Assembly: GCA_947652605.1 (NCBI GenBank)
Contig: OX393576.1
Span: 60,860,966 to 60,924,965 of the forward strand
DNA length: 64,000 bases
Direction: 5' to 3'
Source of the DNA: Elmis aenea
Lineage: Eukaryota > Arthropoda > Insecta > Coleoptera > Elmidae
The first letter of the stretch is position 1. The number at the start of each line of letters is the position of its first letter. The position numbers and the translations under genes were made by a program. The notes below the pieces were generated by a model. It did not search any database, was not told where the DNA came from, and worked only from the letters and a program-made list of their open reading frames with translations. Positions 43,807 through 54,350 of the stretch are shown here, piece by piece.

Positions 43807-44848
43807 CAGTGGCGGATTAACTAAATTGAGGGCCCTAGGCACAATCTGATTTCGAGGCCCCTACCCCTCCTTAGTTAACGGTAACAAAACTTGCACTTTA
43901 GGTTCTGAATAATGTTATTTTCAATTAAAAAAAAAAACAATTCAACTTAACAGACTACTAGAACTACATATATCATATTAATTAGATAATTAAACTATGG
44001 ATATGCAAACGTATTAAATAGGAACCTTCCTGTCACTTAATTTCGCGAATTTACTAATAATGTCTTCATATTCTAAAAATTGAACATCATTTTTAATAAA
44101 CATAACTGATAATGCGTTTATATGCATATGACTTAAATTACGCAAATAGTTTTTCACACGTTTCAATACCGAAAATGATCTTTCGCCACATGCATTGCAA
44201 ATCGGTAACGTTAAAAAAATCTTTAAGATAGTTAGGAAATGTAGATTAAAGTCCTTCAATTAACACCCTATACATTTCAACAGGATTCGACACTTTTTCT
44301 TCAGGAGTAAAGTTAATGAAGTGATAAAGTTTATTTTTAAAATATGCTAGGTCGATATCTTTTTCATATTTTAAAGTGAAATTTTTTACACATTCATCAA
44401 ATTCATCGTCCCTTACTGATAAATTTTAAAAAAATTGAAAATCTTTTAAAACTTCGTTGTGAATTGCGCTTCTGTTATTCAGTTCAGATATAAGTTTGTC
44501 GCAAATTACATTGTGTTTATAACGAAATTTTGTTTAGCACTGAAATGTGTTTCATAAGATGATGCCTTGTCGAACTGCAATTGTTTTTTTTTTTTTCCCC
44601 CTTTCCTAAGATCCGATTTTCATGTATGTTTACTAACTTCACAGTAGAAAAAAATTAACAAAAATATGTTGGTAACTATGTTAAATTCTTGTCATAAGTA
44701 TCAAAACGTAATTTATTAATTTTTAAATGCCTAAAATTGTTTTAATAAATGTTCGTTTTCGTTTGATTAATTCATCCAACCCAAGACAATTTGGGGCCCC
44801 CGCGATGCTTGGGCCCTAGGCGTGCGCCTATTGGGTAATCCGCCACTG
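43807..44848 (-). mobile_element. hAT element with CAGTGGCGGATTA ends
   Basis: Inverted ends CAGTGGCGGATTA and TAATCCGCCACTG, each with a GGGCCCTAGGC block just inside, are flanked by GGCGTATG (43799-43806) and GGCATATG (44849-44856), a 7/8 match. The 1042-bp unit carries a decayed hAT transposase C-terminus on the minus strand. The mirrored arm of the host hairpin gives the pre-insertion sequence and supports the duplication. Confidence 0.92.
44014..44540 (-). pseudogene. hAT transposase C-terminal region
   Basis: From the minus strand the upstream part reads CDKLISELNNRSAIHNEVLK, DFQFF, stop, NLSVRDDEFDECVKNFTLKY, EKDIDLAYFKNKLYHFINFT and PEEKVSNPVEMYRVLIEG. After a frame change the final 81 residues include LTLPICNACGERSFSVLKRV, KNYLRNLSHMHINALSVMFI and a stop at 44014. 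The order L-P-x-x-N-A-x-G-E-R-S-F-S-x-L-K-R-x-K-x-Y-L-R is the hAT dimerisation motif of the type found in ZMYM/THAP-related hAT transposases. The N-terminal zinc finger and catalytic core are missing from this 1-kb derivative. Confidence 0.88.
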
Positions 44849-45693
44849 GGCATATGATATTTGTGAAAAACCCGATTATTTGAGCGTTTGTACACTATTG
44901 TTTCACTACCGTTTTCGCCGGAAATGACCCTAAGTTGGTTATTTCAAATGAAACACCTTGTATATTACTACATTTTTGGAAATGGGAAGCAATTTTGAAT
45001 ATAGCTGCACTATTTTCTATAATGCTTATAACCTCAAATAATTTTTGACCGAATTTTTTTTTTTATTGAGCGTGAGTCATTTTTTTTTTTAAACGGAATT
45101 GTAGTGGTACATAAACCAAAATAGTGCAGTTGTATTCAAAATTGCTTCCTGTTTCCAAAAATGTAGTAATATACAAGGTGTTTCATTTGAAATAACCAAC
45201 TTAGGGTCATTTCCGGCGTAAGCGGTAGTGAAACAATAGTGTACAAACGTTCAAATAATCGGGTTTTTTGCACATATCATATGTCTAAAATTTCATTTAA
45301 ATAAATACGAATCCAAAGAAAAAAAAGGGGTGTCCAGAACTCGGTTACATAAGAATAGCGTTTTAAATATTGTTATGATTTAGGTCCAATGTACAGACAA
45401 AATTTTCATGTAAAAAGTGTTTAATTATCAAATATCTTTCTAATTATGCAATAAAACCAAATGATTCCATTTAAGTTTTTAAAATTACTGCCGGATTTGG
45501 CCACTTCCGGTTTAATCACGAAAACCGCTATAGCGTCAGTGTACTTTTTTGATCATTTTTCCTCCCATCTTTCACAGACGTCGCATTTTTGAATAAAAGT
45601 GCTGGTACGAGTGGTCTGAAACACCCTGTATTTATATTATTACATTTATGTAATTTTGCTAAATAAATGTATTATGTGTGTGTTCCTCTACCT

Positions 45694-45919
45694 CAGTGTT
45701 TCCCAAAGTGTGGTACGCGTACCCTTCGGGGTACGGGAAGAGTTTGGTGGGGGTACGCGCTGCACCGGGCTTTGGCTGCACCTGGTGCAGTATTTGTATT
45801 TTATTATGAATAAATGTTGTTTTTCGTTTATTATTTTTATTTATTTTTTAACGAAGGGTACTCAGTGTTACGAAAATTATAAAAGGGGTACACAGATGTC
45901 GAAAGTTTGGGAAACACTG
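45694..45919. mobile_element. hAT-like MITE with CAGTGTTTCCCAAA ends
   Basis: Inverted ends CAGTGTTTCCCAAA and TTTGGGAAACACTG have a perfect 8-bp duplication CTCTACCT (45686-45693 and 45920-45927). GGTACGCGTACCC near the left end is a subterminal palindrome. The related sequence at 8.04 kb (TTTGCCTAAATGG) shows the site without the insertion. Youngest member of the 43-46-kb nest judging by its perfect ends. Confidence 0.93.
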
Positions 45920-46273
45920 CTCTACCTAAATGAGAACTACTAGTGAAAAATGTTACCCTTATTAAAAATAATTTCGTAGGGATGAGGGGCGATCTGCTTA
46001 AAAAAAAAAAAAAAAAAAGGTTTTGCTGTGAAACTGTAATTTTGGATGATAATAAAATACTCTACATTATCTAACTTTGCATTAAAACACGTTTGAACAT
46101 CCAAAATTTAAAAAAGAGACGCCTGCGGCGCATTTTATCTCCCCTCCACTTTTTTGTGTCGATCTCTGCTTGCTTTTCGTAAAATCAAGAGTTGGCAACC
46201 CTTATTTAGAGGGGTGGCAAATTCAGGAACTGCATCGGGCGGCACAAACTCTAGCTACGCCACTGACACTGTT

Positions 46274-47362
46274 ATAATTTGAAATTCTCTAAATAATTTT
46301 AAAAGCATTTTTTGAAAGGCACCCAAAACCTAACTGTATTTTATGAATTAAATCTTTGCTAATAACTAATCTGCATAAAACGTAAACTTTAATAATTTTA
46401 CCCTAATGCTAAATCTTCAGTAATATCTAACCAGTATTTTATTGATAAATTTTTTATTATTTTTATTATATTGTACAACTGTTTGCTGCCATTTTAGTCA
46501 AATTATTCTATGTGATTGACGCGGTGTAAATCTCCAGCTTAACCTTATTATTTTACTACGGATAAAAATGGTTTGTCACGACAGTTTTTGAAATTTTTCG
46601 TTAAATTAAGATGTGGCAAAAGTAATAAATTTCCTGAGCGATGACTACAATTTCAGAATTACAGAAAATTACTCATTTCACTTGGCTGCGTATCGCACAA
46701 ATGATAAGCGAAGGAAAAGTCAAAGAGTAGCTTGAAAATCAAGTTGCGGTCCCGACGAACATGAGGACAAATTTTCCACAGTTGCAACCTTGCAAATTAA
46801 TTTAAGACGTTTAAATTAAGATTGTTACTGCGACAAACGATTTTAGATGTATTGGATACGAAACGCTAGTTTTGCCACTATTATTAGTATACAAATACAA
46901 TAAATGAGCACATACTTATTAGCTTACAATGGCGTTAAAACATGTCCTATTAATCACTTATGTGCGAAAAATAAAACAAAAATTATATTACTAAACAAGT
47001 AATCCCGTGCAAATATGTTCTTTTTTGCATTAACGACTATGTTCTAGAAATAATTGGATACCGCCTCTGTAATTACATCTTTTGTTAAACGATTTTTGTT
47101 TGTTTAATAAAGTGTTTCGATGATGAATTAAATTCACACGCTTGCCAAAACATGTTCTTAAGTATTTGTACAAAAAAAATGTATGTGCGTGTTGAAAGAC
47201 TCAAAAATGTGACGATTATGCCTGAAGGCATTTAATTCGATTATCTACCATTAAAACTAATTTTAAAACGTTGTTAAAACAAAACAAAAATTAAGGGATG
47301 AACTCTGCCGGCTTGGCTTGATACATAAATTGCTTCGCCTGTTGGCTAATTACATACCTACA
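46274..47362. other. No feature recognised
   Basis: AT-rich noncoding sequence. Confidence 0.4.
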
Positions 47363-47366
47363 TTAA

Positions 47367-49055
47367 CACATTGACTGCCACGGTACCTTTGGCAAAAACA
47401 TTTCATGGTGTCACGTGTGTTTTTTAAGCAAAATGATGAATAAATCAATAATAAGTAATTTGGTACCAGAGAGCAATTTTTTAGGTGTTAGAAACGTAGA
47501 TATTTTTTTTTTTTGTGTCACGCATATGTGGTTGACGTGGCCCCTTACTTAAGTCATTTTGTTTCTTGCCGAGCCATGTCGGACATATACAGGGTGTTTC
47601 TTAAATATTGTGAAAAACTTCGGGAGGTATATCGAAAATTAAGAAGGTACTCTTATAATTTTTTTCCATAGACGTCTCCTTTCGGAGTTACACCCCCTAA
47701 AAAAAGCGATAAAATTAGGTTTTTATTTTATTTCTCTATTTGGATACATATATAAAAATGATATTTGGTAAATGTTTTGTACTTATTAAAAGGTTTCTCA
47801 TAGGTATATCTTTATTTATCTCCCACCTTCACAAGGGACTGAAAAATGCGACCTCTGTTGGTTTTTCATCAGAACTTTTTGGAGGGTTGAAACTTTGCAA
47901 TTTAAAAAAATCTTTTGAAAGCTTAATTTATTAGGACATTTTTTTTATTCTCCAACTTGTCCTGCAAAACCTAGTTTTTAATAGAAAAATAAAAAAGTAA
48001 TAATGACGCATTAAATACTCTAAATTAAAACGATTTATTTCGGTGGTTTATATTCATATTGTGTGTGTGTGTTGTAGCCTCTATAACTTCAAAATGAATT
48101 ACACTTCTGCCCAATATGAAAACCAACAAACAATGCATGGTAACCACTAAAATAAAACGTTTTATCTTGAAATATTTGATGGTTCATGTTTACTCATTTA
48201 ATTTTTTACTCAAAAAGTGTAGGTTTTTCAGAAAAACTTAAAAATTATTATTTTCTTAAATAAATCAAGCTTTCAAAGAATTTTCTTTTAATTGCAAAAC
48301 TTCAGCCCTCCAAAAAGTTCTGATAAAAAAACTAACAAGGGTTGCCCTTTTCAGCCCCTTGTGAAGGTGGGAGATAATAAATATATAACTATGGGAAACC
48401 TTTTAATAGGTACAAAACATCTTCCAAATATTATTCTCCTACATTTATCCAAATTGGAGAAGTAAAATAAAAACCTAATTTCACCGCTCCTATTTATGGG
48501 GGTGTAACTCTGTAAAAAATGTATATGAAAATCCCCTCTTAATTTTGGATAAGGAATTGCCTCTTAAATTGTTTCGCAATTTATATTTAACAAACCCCCT
48601 GTATTTCCCAAACAAAGCCCATAGGTATGGCATAAAGCCTTTAAAGCTGTGCTCTACTGAGGGATATTCTTGAAACAAAATAAAAAAGTGCGTTGGATGT
48701 TTTTTATGTTATTCTAAAATAATAGAACTTAAAGAAAGTACTGTTGCAAAAAAAAAGGTTTGCACATATCGCCCAGATTGCGCCATTTATGTGTTTACAG
48801 TGCTTTGGAAACCAACACAAACATGTTTTTTTTTGTATTAAAGTTAATAAATAGTCCCAAGAAAAAAATATGAGTTTAATGATTGCCTTTTTTCCCTTAC
48901 TTTTTGAGCAGGACCAAAACCAAAACGCAAAAAGTTTTGCCCGATGCCATGCTTTAAGAAACTAATGTAAAATTGTCGACCCCTTTTGTCTGACATGGCT
49001 CCAACGAAAATACAACGTGTCAACCATAATATGGGTGACGTAGTGGTCAATGTGT
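47367..49055. mobile_element. TTAA element with CACATTGAC ends containing a hairpin element
   Basis: TTAA at 47363-47366 and 49056-49059 borders inverted ends CACATTGAC(T)GCCAC and GTGGTCAATGTGT, with one extra base on the right. GAGCCATGTC(G/A)GAC occurs in inverse orientation deeper inside both halves. The TTAA target and end sequence suggest a piggyBac-type MITE of about 670 bp before the 1-kb family C insertion. No transposase. Confidence 0.65.
47590..48601. mobile_element. Family C hairpin element, complete
   Basis: CAGGGTGTTTCTTAAATATT on the left and the related CCCCCTG on the right are next to TA. Practically the entire 1012 bp folds back on itself with arms near 490 bp and a short loop around 48090-48110. 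Mirrored landmarks include CTCCCACCTTCACAAGG, CATCAGAAC/GTTCTGAT, GGTGTAACTC, CTGCAAAACCTA and TTTTATTTTA. Partial copies lie at 16915-17130 and 41433-41964. Noncoding. Confidence 0.9.
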
Positions 49056-49059
49056 TTAA

Positions 49060-50952
49060 TAAACTATGACTTTTCAAAACAAAATATTACTTACGCATTG
49101 TAAATACGTATATAGGAATGTTATAGTCTTTCGACTCATATAGCTATAAAAACAAGATGCAATAAAGAATTAAATATTTACGATTCAATTGTTCTTCAGC
49201 TTAATACCTGGTAGGTACTTAAAAAAATATTAGAATGTATATACGGTACAGTTCAATACGTTTTGCCTCTCGAGTTTCACATCGCAGTTTTATTTGCACA
49301 CTGACAATGTCCAGGACAAACATCAAATAAATAGAAGTTAAAGACTGTTGCAAGTTATTTGAAATGCGTTTTTAAACCACAAAACATCGCTTCAAGAAAA
49401 ATCGTTATTAAATACCAGTACTTTGGTCTTTCTCAATCTCAATTAATTAAAACCTTCCTTATTTTAAAAGAATGGAAAGACCTTGCAAAACACATAAATT
49501 AATAATACTAGGGTGAAGTGAATAATTAATTAATATAAACAAGTTTGTTTCAGCAAAAACATTAAAGAAAAGACTGTTATAAGCCAATAATTTTGAAATT
49601 TTTGTGACCTCAAACTGTTGGGATTTTAATTTTAACAACTGTTATTTGCAGTAAGACAATATTATAATTAATTTATTATTATTTTAAATTATATTACTTG
49701 AACCGCTATTTCAACTACAACATTTTGATAAATGATGCAAGAAAGCATACATTTTATAAGACTATTTTAATCAGCATAAAAACGTGTTATTATAAATATA
49801 ACCAGAATACATTTATTTTAAATTTTTGCCAGTAATAAATTAAAACGACTGTAAACTAGCAATTATTATTTATCAACTAACTCATTGACACTCAAAATAA
49901 ATTACCATGCATTAAACTTTGCTACCACATGGTTTAAACCATCGATAAAGTTGCATTCGTGCAGCTGTTGATATAATAAATATGAAAAATATTTTTTGTT
50001 ACATAATAAAAACCCAACATAATATTTATAACATTTATTCGAATTAAAATTCTTAGCACGATGTTTAGTGTCAACTTTATTTCTGTTATAATTGGACGTT
50101 TCATTACATTTTTTCTGAACCACAATATTTTTTGCTGCTTTAAACTAGATTTACGTGAAGATATATGTGTATATTTATTACATTGCGTCACAGCGGATAT
50201 TACCAAAACGCAAGAAGAAATAAAAAAACTTCTACCGGGTAAAAGAGACGACTTAGGTTTAAGTTATCCAGTGTTTTTAATTATTATTAAGGTAATTAAT
50301 CATTTAACATTCTTAGTTGCGTTAAAGCAAACACAGTGATTAATTATTATTGCATTTTTATTCAGCATAGTCTTTCTAAAATTATGTTATATGCACATTG
50401 AGCTGGGAAACAATTATAAACAGATTATATTAGGAAAAAACACAATTAATCATAAGTCATTAGTAACTTAAAAACTAACAATATTAATTTAGCTCGCACT
50501 TTTCGAAAAAAAAACAACAGCTTAAGCCTTTATACACAGAAAACAGGAAACAGTTATAAACAAACCATACACATTTTTTTATAAACGACATTAATTCTTT
50601 TAAAAAACATACTGCCTCTTATGGAAGGGTTTATTTGCAAAAGTTTTTACAGCAACTAAAATTTAAAAATACTTTTAGAAGTGTCCAAAATTGTGTTTGT
50701 ATAAATATGAACATTAAACAAATTCGTTTTATTTTTATAATTTTGATCAGAAGTGTGAAAATTTTCTGCAAGCAATTTTTTATTTTCCATACGTTGCTCT
50801 AATTAAACTTGGTGTCAGATTTTTAATCCAAGATTTAGGCGGACCTCTATTAACTTTGCTATTTCTCATTGGCAATATATTGGAACAATTAAAAAACAAA
50901 TATATAAAATAAATCCAAATATTAAAACTATAATATTATCGGGGGTAATTAC
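49060..50952. other. Mostly featureless; one possible exon near 50.1-50.3 kb
   Basis: The plus-strand frame at 50061-50339 contains VTADITKTQEEIKKLLPGKR then DDLGLSYPVFLIIIK, followed by AAG-GTAATT, a fair splice-donor match. I do not recognise the peptide, and frames overlap it on the opposite strand. The rest is AT-rich and featureless. Confidence 0.2.
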
Positions 50953-50953
50953 A

Positions 50954-51160
50954 CGAGAGCTTTTTTTTAAGCCGGACAAACTTGCGTTGCTACGAAAGTT
51001 TGGTTGCTAGGAAAATCGACGAGACAAAACTGTCTGATAAAACAACTCGTCCTACGGACTCGTTGTTTTATCTTTGACAGTTGTCGAGTCAATATTTGCC
51101 TTGCAACCGAACTTGAGTTTAGTAAAAGCAAGTTTGTCCAGGATAAAAACAAAGCTCGAG
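50954..51160. mobile_element. Small foldback element, ACGAGAGCTTT / AAAGCTCGAG
   Basis: The unit folds on itself around 51056. The core GATAAAACAACTCGT-CCTACGG-ACTCGTTGTTTTATC is nearly perfect, and outer arms GGACAAACTTGC / GCAAGTTTGTCC and GAGAGCTTT / AAAGCTC continue the symmetry with interruptions. About 205 bp, noncoding. No flanking duplication could be identified. Confidence 0.75.
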
Positions 51161-51812
51161 TGAAATTCGGTACGATAACTGCACGAATAAATTATAACCT
51201 TCAAATAATAACTGACAAAACGTCAAAATCTTTTACTTAGTTACAATAAAATAAGTCGGTTGCATGGTAACAAAAGTTACATGCAAAAATGCAAGTGGAT
51301 ATTTAGTTAGGTACCTTTTTATCCGCTGTCATAACGACAAAACGTGACGTCATTAAGGAGAATTTAACATATGAGTGCATTTATCGTAATTATTTAAATA
51401 AATTCTATACTAACACCATGATTTTACAATCCACTGACGAATAAAAGTGTAGAATTGAGTAACAACTCTAACTAGCAATTTTTGTCATGTAAATAAAAAA
51501 CAAACTCATAAAAATTGTAAATATTTATTTACATTCCAATTCTACCAAGATAAAAACAACTTTTTAAAATTGCATCTAATGCTACAAAATTGTACTGGAT
51601 TATGATTTTACAATTCGCAATAATAATAATTGACCATTTCTTTGTATTTTAACCACAAATGTTATTAAATTTGTGATTTTAATTTTGTCTGAATCACTTT
51701 TCATTTTTAATTTATATTCTTCATCGAATTTCGCAATTGCTCAATTAAACCGACTTTATAGCTTTTACAAAAAGGTAGATTTCATGTTAAGCCCTGAATT
51801 TGAGACACCCTG
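51161..51812. other. Featureless, ending in a solo GAGACACCCTGTA terminus
   Basis: AT-rich. The final bases, TTTGAGACACCCTG-TA, are the right end of another CAGGGTGTC-class element whose left part is not recognisable here; it directly abuts family G and shares the TA. Confidence 0.45.
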
Positions 51813-51814
51813 TA

Positions 51815-52580
51815 CACAGGTGGGTCCACATAGAATGGCCACTATTGGGATTTCGTAAACGATAAGAGCTACAAAGAAGTTAAAATTAGGCAATTTGTTC
51901 CCATTTCTAAGACCAATTAAGTGATGCTTTAATATTTAAAACAAGTTCCATAACACGCTAGATAACAAACAAAAATCAAAATGGACGTTTTTTTTAAATC
52001 ATAAATAACTAGGTTAAACTTGATGGTACAAAAATATTTTTGGAAAGAGAACTGTAGATTTTTAACGCACTGTAAAATAAAAACATTCATTTGTTTCAAT
52101 TTTGTTTAAATTTATGGTTTACTACAGCTTCATAGCGACTTTTTGATTTATTTTGTTTGTTTAAACCCTAAATGTCAAAACAAATACATTAAGCATTATG
52201 TTATTAAAAAGAGGAAAATTATGTTTTTTCATGAGCTCATTGCCTACTATGGTTTCCATTTAAAAAAATGCAAGTTTATAAGTTTACTGAAAAATTTAAA
52301 TAACATTGAAACAAATGAATGTTTTCATTTACCAGTGCGTAAACAAATCTACAGCTTTTTTTCCAAAAATAATTTTGAACCTTCCAAGTATACCTAACCG
52401 AGTTGTTAAAGATTAAAAAAAGTCCATTTTATTTTTGTTTGTTATCTAGCGTGCCATGGAATTTTTTTAAAACGTTAAAGCATCACTAATTGGGTGATTT
52501 TGTTTTTCTAATTTAAACTTCCTTTTAGTTTTTACCGGTTACAAGATCGCAATAGTGGTCCTTTTATGTGGATCACCCTG
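51815..52580. mobile_element. Family G inverted-repeat element
   Basis: Left CACAGGTGGGTCCACATA and right TATGTGGATCACCCTG are inverted with TA on both sides. The arms also match through GGCCACTATTG / CAATAGTGGTCC, AAAATTAG / CTAATTT, CAATTAAGTGATGCTTTAA / GTTAAAGCATCACTAATTG and GATAACAAACAAAAAT / TTTTTGTTTGTTATC. The 84-residue frame inside is part of the mirrored sequence, not a gene. Confidence 0.85.
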
Positions 52581-52659
52581 TATATTTAATTTCAAATTAA
52601 TTTCTATATATTTTCACATTGCCCGAAACTGTATTAAGCAATTAAATTATGCATTTATA

Positions 52660-54348
52660 CAGGGTGTCCCCGTTATCACCGCGAATATTTTAAGTGGTGA
52701 TAGAGGACCTTTTTCTAAGAAAAAATTTCAAGTAAAATTTTTTCCTAAAATCAAATGCTAAGCTGATATCAACACTAACTTGATTTTTTTACATTTCTGC
52801 CTTTTTAAGACTCTGTAGCCGAAAATATCAATTTTATCGTAAAATATCTTGAAGCTTTTTAATAGAGCATGAAATTCTCTACAAAATTAGTTTTATTTAT
52901 TTTTTGTCTACAGGCAATGGTTTGAGAGTTATAAAGCAGTTTGTACAAAAAAATTTACAAAATTTACAAAATTTAATTGTTTCTTAGACTTTGCAACCGC
53001 TGTATCTTTAAAACGAAAGGTTGTACAAAAAAACCGACGGCCCATTCCGGATAGCAAATTTTATGGGCTATAACTTAAGTCTAGTGAAATTTTTTGAAAA
53101 TCAATCCGATTTTCCGGAAAAGCTGAAAATAAGGAATAGAGTGCAAAAACAAAATTTCCTACAAATATTGTTTTGTATTTAAAAATGCTTTTAAAGAGAG
53201 TGCGATTACGTGATTGAAAATGATGGAGGTCATTTTGAACACTTATTGAAGTAATTTTGTGGTTACATGTTAATTGTATTGCGTCCAGATGGATTTGCAT
53301 TGTTTTGCATTTTATCGTTTTTTTTTTCACCTTTTCACAATTATAGACATTTCTATGATACATTTAGTTTAATTGAACAATATATTTACCGAAGTTGTAG
53401 TCCGTTAAATGCCTTATCCGCAATAGGCATCCGTTTTGCTCTACGACGTTTCGTTAAAAAGATGCGGCGTTTTTAAAAATGTACATAACTTATTTATATG
53501 CAATTTTACAATTTTTTGTTAAATTTGTTCGTTAGCTCCTTAAAAAAAATGATAAGGGGTGGTTTTCTGAAGAATTTCAAACTTCATAAAAAGCTTTGAA
53601 ACTGATGAGATCCATAATTTTATGAATGTTGCCGATGCTATGGCATTTTTAAATACAAAATATCATAATACCGGGAGTTTTTGTTTTTCGAAAACGATAA
53701 AATGCAAAACAATGCAAATCCATCTGGACGCAATAAAATTAACATGTAACCACAAAATTACTTCAATAAGTGTTCAAAATGAACTCCATCATTCAATTAT
53801 GTAATCGCACTCTCTTTAAAAGCATTTTTAAATACAAAACAATATTTGTAGGAAATTTTGTTTTTGCACTCTATTCCTTATTTTCAGCTTTTCCGGAAAA
53901 TCGGTTAGATTTTCAAAAAATTTCACTTGACCAAAGTTGTAGCGAATAAAATTTGATATCCGGAATGGGCCGTCGGTTTTTTTGTACAACCTTTCGTTTT
54001 AAAGATACAGCGGTTGCAAAGTCTAAGAAACAATTAAATTTTGTTAATTTTTTTAATTTTTTTGTACAAACTGCTTTATAACTCTCAAACCATTGCCTGT
54101 AGACAAAAAATAAATGAAACTAATTTTGTAGAGAATTTCATGCTCTATTAAAAAGCTTCAAGATATTTTACGATAAAATTGATATTTTTGGCTACAGAGT
54201 CTTATAAATGCAGAAGTAAAAAAATCAAGTTAGTGTTGATATCAGCTTAGCATTTGATTTAAGGAAAAAATTTTACTTAAAATTTTTTCTTAGAAAAAGG
54301 TCCTCTATCACCACTTAAAATATTCGCGGTGATAACGGGGTCACCCTG
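52660..54348. mobile_element. Family H long hairpin element
   Basis: CAGGGTGTCCCCGTTATCAC at the left is mirrored by GTGATAACGGGGTCACCCTG at the right, both next to TA. Arms of about 650 bp are close to identical by eye (for example GGCCCATTCCGGATA / TATCCGGAATGGGCC, GCAATGGTTTGAGAGTTATA / TATAACTCTCAAACCATTGC, GCGTCCAGATGGATTTGCA / TGCAAATCCATCTGGACGC). The loop is about 53320-53695. Noncoding. Confidence 0.93.
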
Positions 54349-54350
54349 TA

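Larger units (their letters stand above)
43450..45628. mobile_element. Family A long hairpin element, complete, split by a hAT
   Basis: Left GTTTCAAACCACCCGTAACAG and right CTGGTACGAGTGGTCTGAAA-CACCCTG (next to TA) are ends of an almost fully palindromic unit. Without the hAT it is about 1130 bp with arms of about 550 bp. Mirrored landmarks include GGTTTTCGTGATTAAACCGG, GTCATTTCCGGCG, ATACAAGGTGTTTCATTTG and GCAATTTTGAATA. An inner pair of CACCTTGTATATTAC ends lies inside each arm. A second copy at 61902-62853 lacks most of its right arm. Confidence 0.9.
43230..46265. mobile_element. Outer hAT-like element CAGTGGCG(T/C)AGCTAG, four-element nest
   Basis: The left end CAGTGGCGCAGCTAGGG and right end CTAGCTACGCCACTG are inverted repeats. 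The flanks GCACTGAT (43222-43229) and ACACTGTT (46266-46273) agree at six of eight positions, a decayed 8-bp duplication. A blank GGGCCGCCCCGGGC block near the left end and CATCGGGCGGCAC near the right are subterminal counterparts. Within its 3036 bp lie a hairpin element (43450-45628) and a 226-bp MITE (45694-45919); a partial uninterrupted copy at 7985-8391 confirms the MITE site. Confidence 0.85.

Noticed and set aside
53061..53804. Frames sharing KTIKCKTMQIHLDAI on both strands
   Set aside because: Mirror arms of hairpin family H, not genes.
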